From: Phycisphaerae bacterium
Lineage (GTDB): Bacteria > Planctomycetota > Phycisphaerae > Sedimentisphaerales > Anaerobacaceae
Direction: 5' to 3'
Length of the DNA stretch: 9,088 bases
NCBI GenBank assembly: GCA_030602845.1
Contig: JAUVYZ010000064.1
Span: 1-9,088, forward strand
Shown here in pieces: positions 6,649 to 9,088 of the stretch. The position numbers and the translations under genes are program-made. The notes beneath the pieces are model-generated. The model saw only the letters and a program-made list of their open reading frames with translations, did not search any database and was not told the origin of the DNA. Position 1 is the first letter of the stretch; the number at the start of each line of letters is the position of its first letter.

Positions 6649-6754
6649 AAAATTCAAAAATCAAAGAGCAAAATGTAAAATTAAGGAAGTCATTGCCGCA
6701 AAGCGGCAATTCCACAATTTTGATTTTTTATTTTTAACTTTTGATTTTTATTTA
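6649..6754. repeat. AT-rich imperfect palindrome, about 106 bp
   Basis: The tip is a perfect 8-bp stem, ATTGCCGC (6692-6699) with GCGGCAAT (6703-6710), around a 3-nt loop. The arms outside it are A-rich on the left (CAAAAATCAAAGAGCAAAAT and on) and the T-rich mirror on the right (ATTTTTAACTTTTGATTTTT), pairing with small offsets and mismatches. The right arm supplies several T-runs, so it could also terminate the sulfatase transcript, in either direction. It has the look of a dispersed intergenic repeat. Confidence 0.6.
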
Positions 6755-6789
6755 AGATTCTACCTGGGTAAAACATTCGCGAAACGGAC

Positions 6790-6818
6790 TGGAATTGAGT
6801 GTCTGATTCTGGTATTAT
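6790..6818 (+). promoter_or_regulatory. possible extended -10 promoter for the propeller gene
   Basis: TATTAT (6813-6818) is preceded by TG at 6810-6811, giving an extended -10. A 3/6 match to the -35 (TGGAAT, 6790-6795) sits 17 nt upstream. It ends 94 nt before the TTG start codon, and a GC-rich hairpin lies between. Confidence 0.28.
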
Positions 6819-6832
6819 GCAACTCAAAATCG

Positions 6833-6866
6833 CCCCCTTGCTTTCTTGCGAAAGCAAGAAGGGGGG
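6833..6866. repeat. GC-capped hairpin upstream of the propeller gene
   Basis: CTTGCTTTC (6837-6845) pairs perfectly with GAAAGCAAG (6850-6858) around TTGC. After a 2-nt bulge, CCCC (6833-6836) pairs with GGGG at 6861-6864. It would lie in the 5' leader of the propeller gene if the upstream promoter is real. No T-run follows, so it is not an intrinsic terminator. Confidence 0.55.
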
Positions 6867-6912
6867 CAGGGTAAAAGCTAATTGGGAGATGTCAGATTAA
6901 TAGGGGTGTCTA

Positions 6913-8244
6913 TTGATTTGTGAAGCTAACAAAATCAGCTATCGAAACATTGTTGCCTGCCCCGTTAGAAGTAACTCAAACTCGGGAACCGTTAGAGCTT
7001 CGGTCGGGACTTCTAACGGGGCCTGCCTATGTTTGGCGATAGCGCTCATCGCCGCCTTGTCGGGTCCCGTTTTGGCCGAAAACTGGCCCGGGTGGAGGGG
7101 ACCTCGCGGCGACGGCACCAGCCTGGAAAAAAACGTACCCGTAAGATGGAGTGGGACACAGAACATTGTATGGAAAGTTCCTATCCCCGGCAAAGGACAT
7201 ACATCGCCGATTGTCTGGGGGGACCGTATCTTTGTCGTCACGGCGCTCAAAGAGCAAAAACAGCGCCTACTGCTGTGTCTGGACCGTATAAGCGGAAAAA
7301 TACTTTGGCAACGCGTGGCTCTTGAGGCACCGCTTGAAAGAATCAATTCGCTGAACAGCTATGCATCATCGACACCTGTAACAGATGGCGAGAAGGTGTA
7401 TGTCAGCTTTCTCGATCGTGATAAGATGTTCGTCGCGGCTTATGACTTCGACGGCAACAAGGTGTGGGAAGTCCGCCCAGGGGTGTTTTCAAGTATTCAC
7501 GGTTACTGCTCGAGTCCTGTCCTTTGGAAAGATAAGGTCATTGTCAACGGGGACCACGATGGCCCGGCATACATAGTGGCCCTGGACCGCACCACCGGCG
7601 AAACCATCTGGAAAACTCCTCGTCCAAACATGACGCGGAGCTACTGCACGCCTATTATCCATCATATTGACGGGCGAAACCAGATGATACTTTCGGGAAG
7701 CAAGTGTGTAGCCAGTTACGACCCGGATACCGGCAGGCAGCACTGGATAATAGACGGTCCTACGGAGCAGTTCGTTGCATCGCTGGTGTACAATGGTGAA
7801 CTGCTGTTTATGACTTGTGGTTTTCCGAAGCTTTTTATGCAGGCGATCCGCCCGGATGGGCGAGGCAACGTTACCGAGACACACGTCGTCTGGCAGACAG
7901 ACCGGGACTGTGCGTACGTGCCCAGTCCAATTGTGTCTGGGCCGTATTTTCTGGTCGTATCTGACAGGGGGGTGGCAACATGCCTGAAGGCAAAGACCGG
8001 CGAGAGTGTCTGGCGGCAGCGCCTCAGAGTAAAGCACAGTGCTTCATTGGTGACAGCCAATGGATTAGTGTACTTCCTATCGGACAGGGGCGTTATGACA
8101 ATCGTTAAACCGGAACCGCAATTCAAGATCGTCACTCGTAATGAGTTAGGTGAAGATACGTATGCCTCGCCGGCGATCAGTAATGGGCAGATATTTCTGC
8201 GAGGCGTCAAACATTTGTATTGCATTGGCACTGATTCAAGGTAA
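6913..8244 (+). CDS. exported PQQ-like beta-propeller protein (BamB-like repeats)
   Basis: The product has 443 residues. From about residue 56 it is a beta-propeller with recurring blade motifs of the form LDxxxGxxxW: LDRISGKILW, LDRTTGETIW, YDPDTGRQHW and LKAKTGESVW. The mature end starts ENWPGWRGPRGDG, a hallmark of planctomycete members as I recall them. Such proteins are periplasmic or surface-bound. The repeat is shared with BamB and quinoprotein dehydrogenases, but no quinone-binding or catalytic residue can be assigned. The only in-frame start upstream of the signal sequence is TTG 6913, with AGGGG at 6902-6906 six nt before it and an in-frame stop at 6901-6903. The hydrophobic segment LCLAIALIAALSG (39-51) and PVLA (cleavage after 55) form the signal peptide. 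Residues 17-36 are encoded by a 60-bp palindromic insertion, which makes the N-region unusually long. Confidence 0.88.
   Translation: MICEANKISYRNIVACPVRSNSNSGTVRASVGTSNGACLCLAIALIAALSGPVLAENWPGWRGPRGDGTSLEKNVPVRWSGTQNIVWKVPIPGKGHTSPIVWGDRIFVVTALKEQKQRLLLCLDRISGKILWQRVALEAPLERINSLNSYASSTPVTDGEKVYVSFLDRDKMFVAAYDFDGNKVWEVRPGVFSSIHGYCSSPVLWKDKVIVNGDHDGPAYIVALDRTTGETIWKTPRPNMTRSYCTPIIHHIDGRNQMILSGSKCVASYDPDTGRQHWIIDGPTEQFVASLVYNGELLFMTCGFPKLFMQAIRPDGRGNVTETHVVWQTDRDCAYVPSPIVSGPYFLVVSDRGVATCLKAKTGESVWRQRLRVKHSASLVTANGLVYFLSDRGVMTIVKPEPQFKIVTRNELGEDTYASPAISNGQIFLRGVKHLYCIGTDSR
6955..7026. mobile_element. small palindromic element, copy 2 (60 bp plus 6-bp direct repeats), inside a gene
   Basis: The 12-bp terminal inverted repeats are CCCGTTAGAAGT (6961-6972) and ACTTCTAACGGG (7009-7020), around a 36-nt interior with a small stem ACCG/CGGT (6988-6991 with 7001-7004). 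Identical 6-mers GCCTGC flank it at 6955-6960 and 7021-7026. The termini match copy 1 (832-888) in ten of twelve bases on each side, while the interiors show no similarity. Element plus one direct repeat is 66 bp, so the reading frame of the host gene is kept. It encodes residues 17-36 of the propeller precursor, beginning PVRSNSNSG and ending TSNG. Confidence 0.78.
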
Positions 8245-8371
8245 GCTGGCTGGAGAATTGTTGCATGAGCCGTTAACGCCGAGTAATGATCTTTTCATTC
8301 GGATTTCCTTGCCCTGGTGAGGCTCGGCCAGAAAATATGGAACAACCGGCCCTTTGACTCTAACAGTCAGT

Positions 8372-8408
8372 AAAAAAATGACGGCAATTTGTGTATGGAC
8401 TTATCGCC
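8372..8408 (-). terminator. possible intrinsic terminator of the S41 protease gene
   Basis: On the minus strand, GGCGAT (complement of 8403-8408) can pair with ATTGCC (complement of 8383-8388), five Watson-Crick pairs and one G-U with a 14-nt loop. It is followed after GTCA by seven T residues (complement of 8372-8378). It begins 24 nt after the protease stop codon. The stem is short, so confidence is modest. Confidence 0.38.
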
Positions 8409-8431
8409 TTGTTGACTTAGTTGGGATTTTA

Positions 8432-9088
8432 CTATTTTTGCTCCTCAAGAATGCCCATGCCGCTGCGGTCCGGGTAAGGCGGTCGTTTGGCGGGCACATA
8501 GGGATTTCTCTTAATTTCATCCAGCATGTGTTGTATGGCGGCATTGAGCTGCGGATCGCCCCCCTCGACCATTAACGCGGGGTCATCGATAATCTCTATA
8601 TCCGGATCCACGCCATGCCCTTCCATAGTGAGCGTGCCGTCTGTTTCGTAGAAGGTGATGAACGGCACGGTTAATCGAGCGCCGTCAATCAGGGATGGAT
8701 TCCTGGAAATACCGATAACGCCGCCCCAGGTGCGCATGCCGATGAGTTTTCCCAGTCCGGCTTTACGGAACAGGTAAGGAAAGATGTCCCCGCCTGAGCC
8801 TGCCTCGCCGTTGATTAACATGCATTTGGGGCCCTGGTGACTCAGGGTCGGAACGCGCCAGTCGTTTTCGTAACGTTCAAACAGATGGAGGTAGATGGGA
8901 CGATTCAGGAGTTCAATGAAACGATCGGCAATGTTTCCGCCTCCGTTCCAACGCTCATCAATGATTAGCGCTCCCTTGTTCATCTGGCCGTAGAACTGGC
9001 GGAAGAGCTCGCGTTGTCCCCGGTTCCCGGTGTCCGGTACGTGTATATACCCAACTTGACCGCCGGATTCTTTTTCTACATGCTGACG
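8432..9088 (-). CDS. tricorn-like S41 peptidase, C-terminal part (cut by window edge)
   Basis: The visible 218 residues are the C-terminal catalytic core of an S41 (tricorn/C-terminal processing) serine protease. The frame is open to the window edge, and the first codons (GGQVGYIHVPDTG) already match the family, so the ATG at 8983 is an internal methionine and not the start. Characteristic blocks are IIDERWNGGGNIADRFIELL, then CMLINGEAGSGGDIFPY with the presumed nucleophile Ser (codon 8795-8797), then GKLIGMRTWGGVIGI, then MEGHGVDPDIEI, where a glutamate of the tricorn charge relay is expected. The gene ends EEQK at a TAG. Upstream, outside the window, family members carry beta-propeller and PDZ domains. 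The usual role is degradation of peptides or unfolded proteins. It converges on the propeller gene and is probably a separate transcription unit. Confidence 0.92.
   Translation of the reverse strand, partial: RQHVEKESGGQVGYIHVPDTGNRGQRELFRQFYGQMNKGALIIDERWNGGGNIADRFIELLNRPIYLHLFERYENDWRVPTLSHQGPKCMLINGEAGSGGDIFPYLFRKAGLGKLIGMRTWGGVIGISRNPSLIDGARLTVPFITFYETDGTLTMEGHGVDPDIEIIDDPALMVEGGDPQLNAAIQHMLDEIKRNPYVPAKRPPYPDRSGMGILEEQK

Larger units (their letters stand above)
6488..6912. other. 425-bp non-coding stretch rich in palindromes
   Basis: No gene is seen. From left to right it holds two adjacent small hairpins (AAGAGG/CCTCTT at 6589-6608 and GCCG-TT-CGGC at 6609-6618), a large AT-rich imperfect palindrome (6649-6754), a weak extended -10 promoter (6790-6818) and a C/G-rich hairpin (6833-6866). 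The sulfatase transcript probably ends here and the propeller transcript probably begins here. Confidence 0.6.

Noticed and set aside
8271..8278. CGTTAACG palindrome in the gap between the propeller and protease genes
   Set aside because: It is a lone 8-bp palindrome with no repeat partner, T-run or promoter context, and can arise by chance.
8355..8369. TGACT-CTAAC-AGTCA hairpin followed by an A-run on the plus strand
   Set aside because: A run of A after the stem is the wrong polarity for a terminator of the propeller gene, and the stem is only 5 bp.

Overview
The window looks like a piece of a Planctomycetota chromosome, most likely Phycisphaerae or Sedimentisphaerales. This is inferred from gene content, because no marker gene is present. 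The supporting families are a Tat-exported Gfo/Idh/MocA oxidoreductase beside a Tat-exported Cys-type sulfatase, a BamB/PQQ-like beta-propeller whose mature end starts WPGWRGPRGDG, a secreted DUF5060-type glycoside hydrolase, a tricorn-like S41 protease and a short lipoprotein ending in an LLLDKPSKLT motif.

Layout. Bases 1-482 hold a small STAS-domain anti-sigma-factor antagonist behind a possible sigma-28-type promoter. Bases 483-965 carry no convincing gene. They contain a 57-bp palindromic element bounded by 6-bp direct repeats, which abuts a perfect sigma-70 promoter (TTGACA-17-TATAAT). That promoter drives a 78-aa lipoprotein (966-1202). A tRNA-Arg(ACG) lies on the minus strand at 1323-1396 with its own promoter and intrinsic terminator. 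A secreted glycoside-hydrolase-like protein (1632-3164) follows. Its stop codon overlaps a second near-perfect promoter that precedes a 41-codon exported-peptide ORF. The Gfo/Idh/MocA gene (3535-4899) and the sulfatase (5018-6487) are co-directional and probably co-expressed. A 425-bp non-coding stretch with large palindromes leads to the beta-propeller gene (6913-8244). A convergent tricorn-like S41 protease (8432 to the window edge) is cut off.

The secreted hydrolase, the sulfatase, the oxidoreductase and possibly the propeller protein fit extracytoplasmic degradation of a sulfated polysaccharide. The substrate cannot be read from the sequence.

The most unusual signal is a pair of tiny terminal-inverted-repeat elements, copy 1 at 832-888 (57 bp) and copy 2 at 6961-7020 (60 bp). 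They share the ends CCCGTTAGAA and TTCTAACGGG, have unrelated interiors, and each sits between perfect 6-bp direct repeats (GTTGAC and GCCTGC). Copy 2 lies in frame inside the signal-peptide coding region of the propeller protein. Removing it with one direct repeat (66 bp, 22 codons) restores a continuous, ordinary signal peptide. Copy 1 lies directly upstream of a promoter, and its target-site duplication supplies the -35 box. Together they look like a mobile palindrome that is tolerated inside genes.
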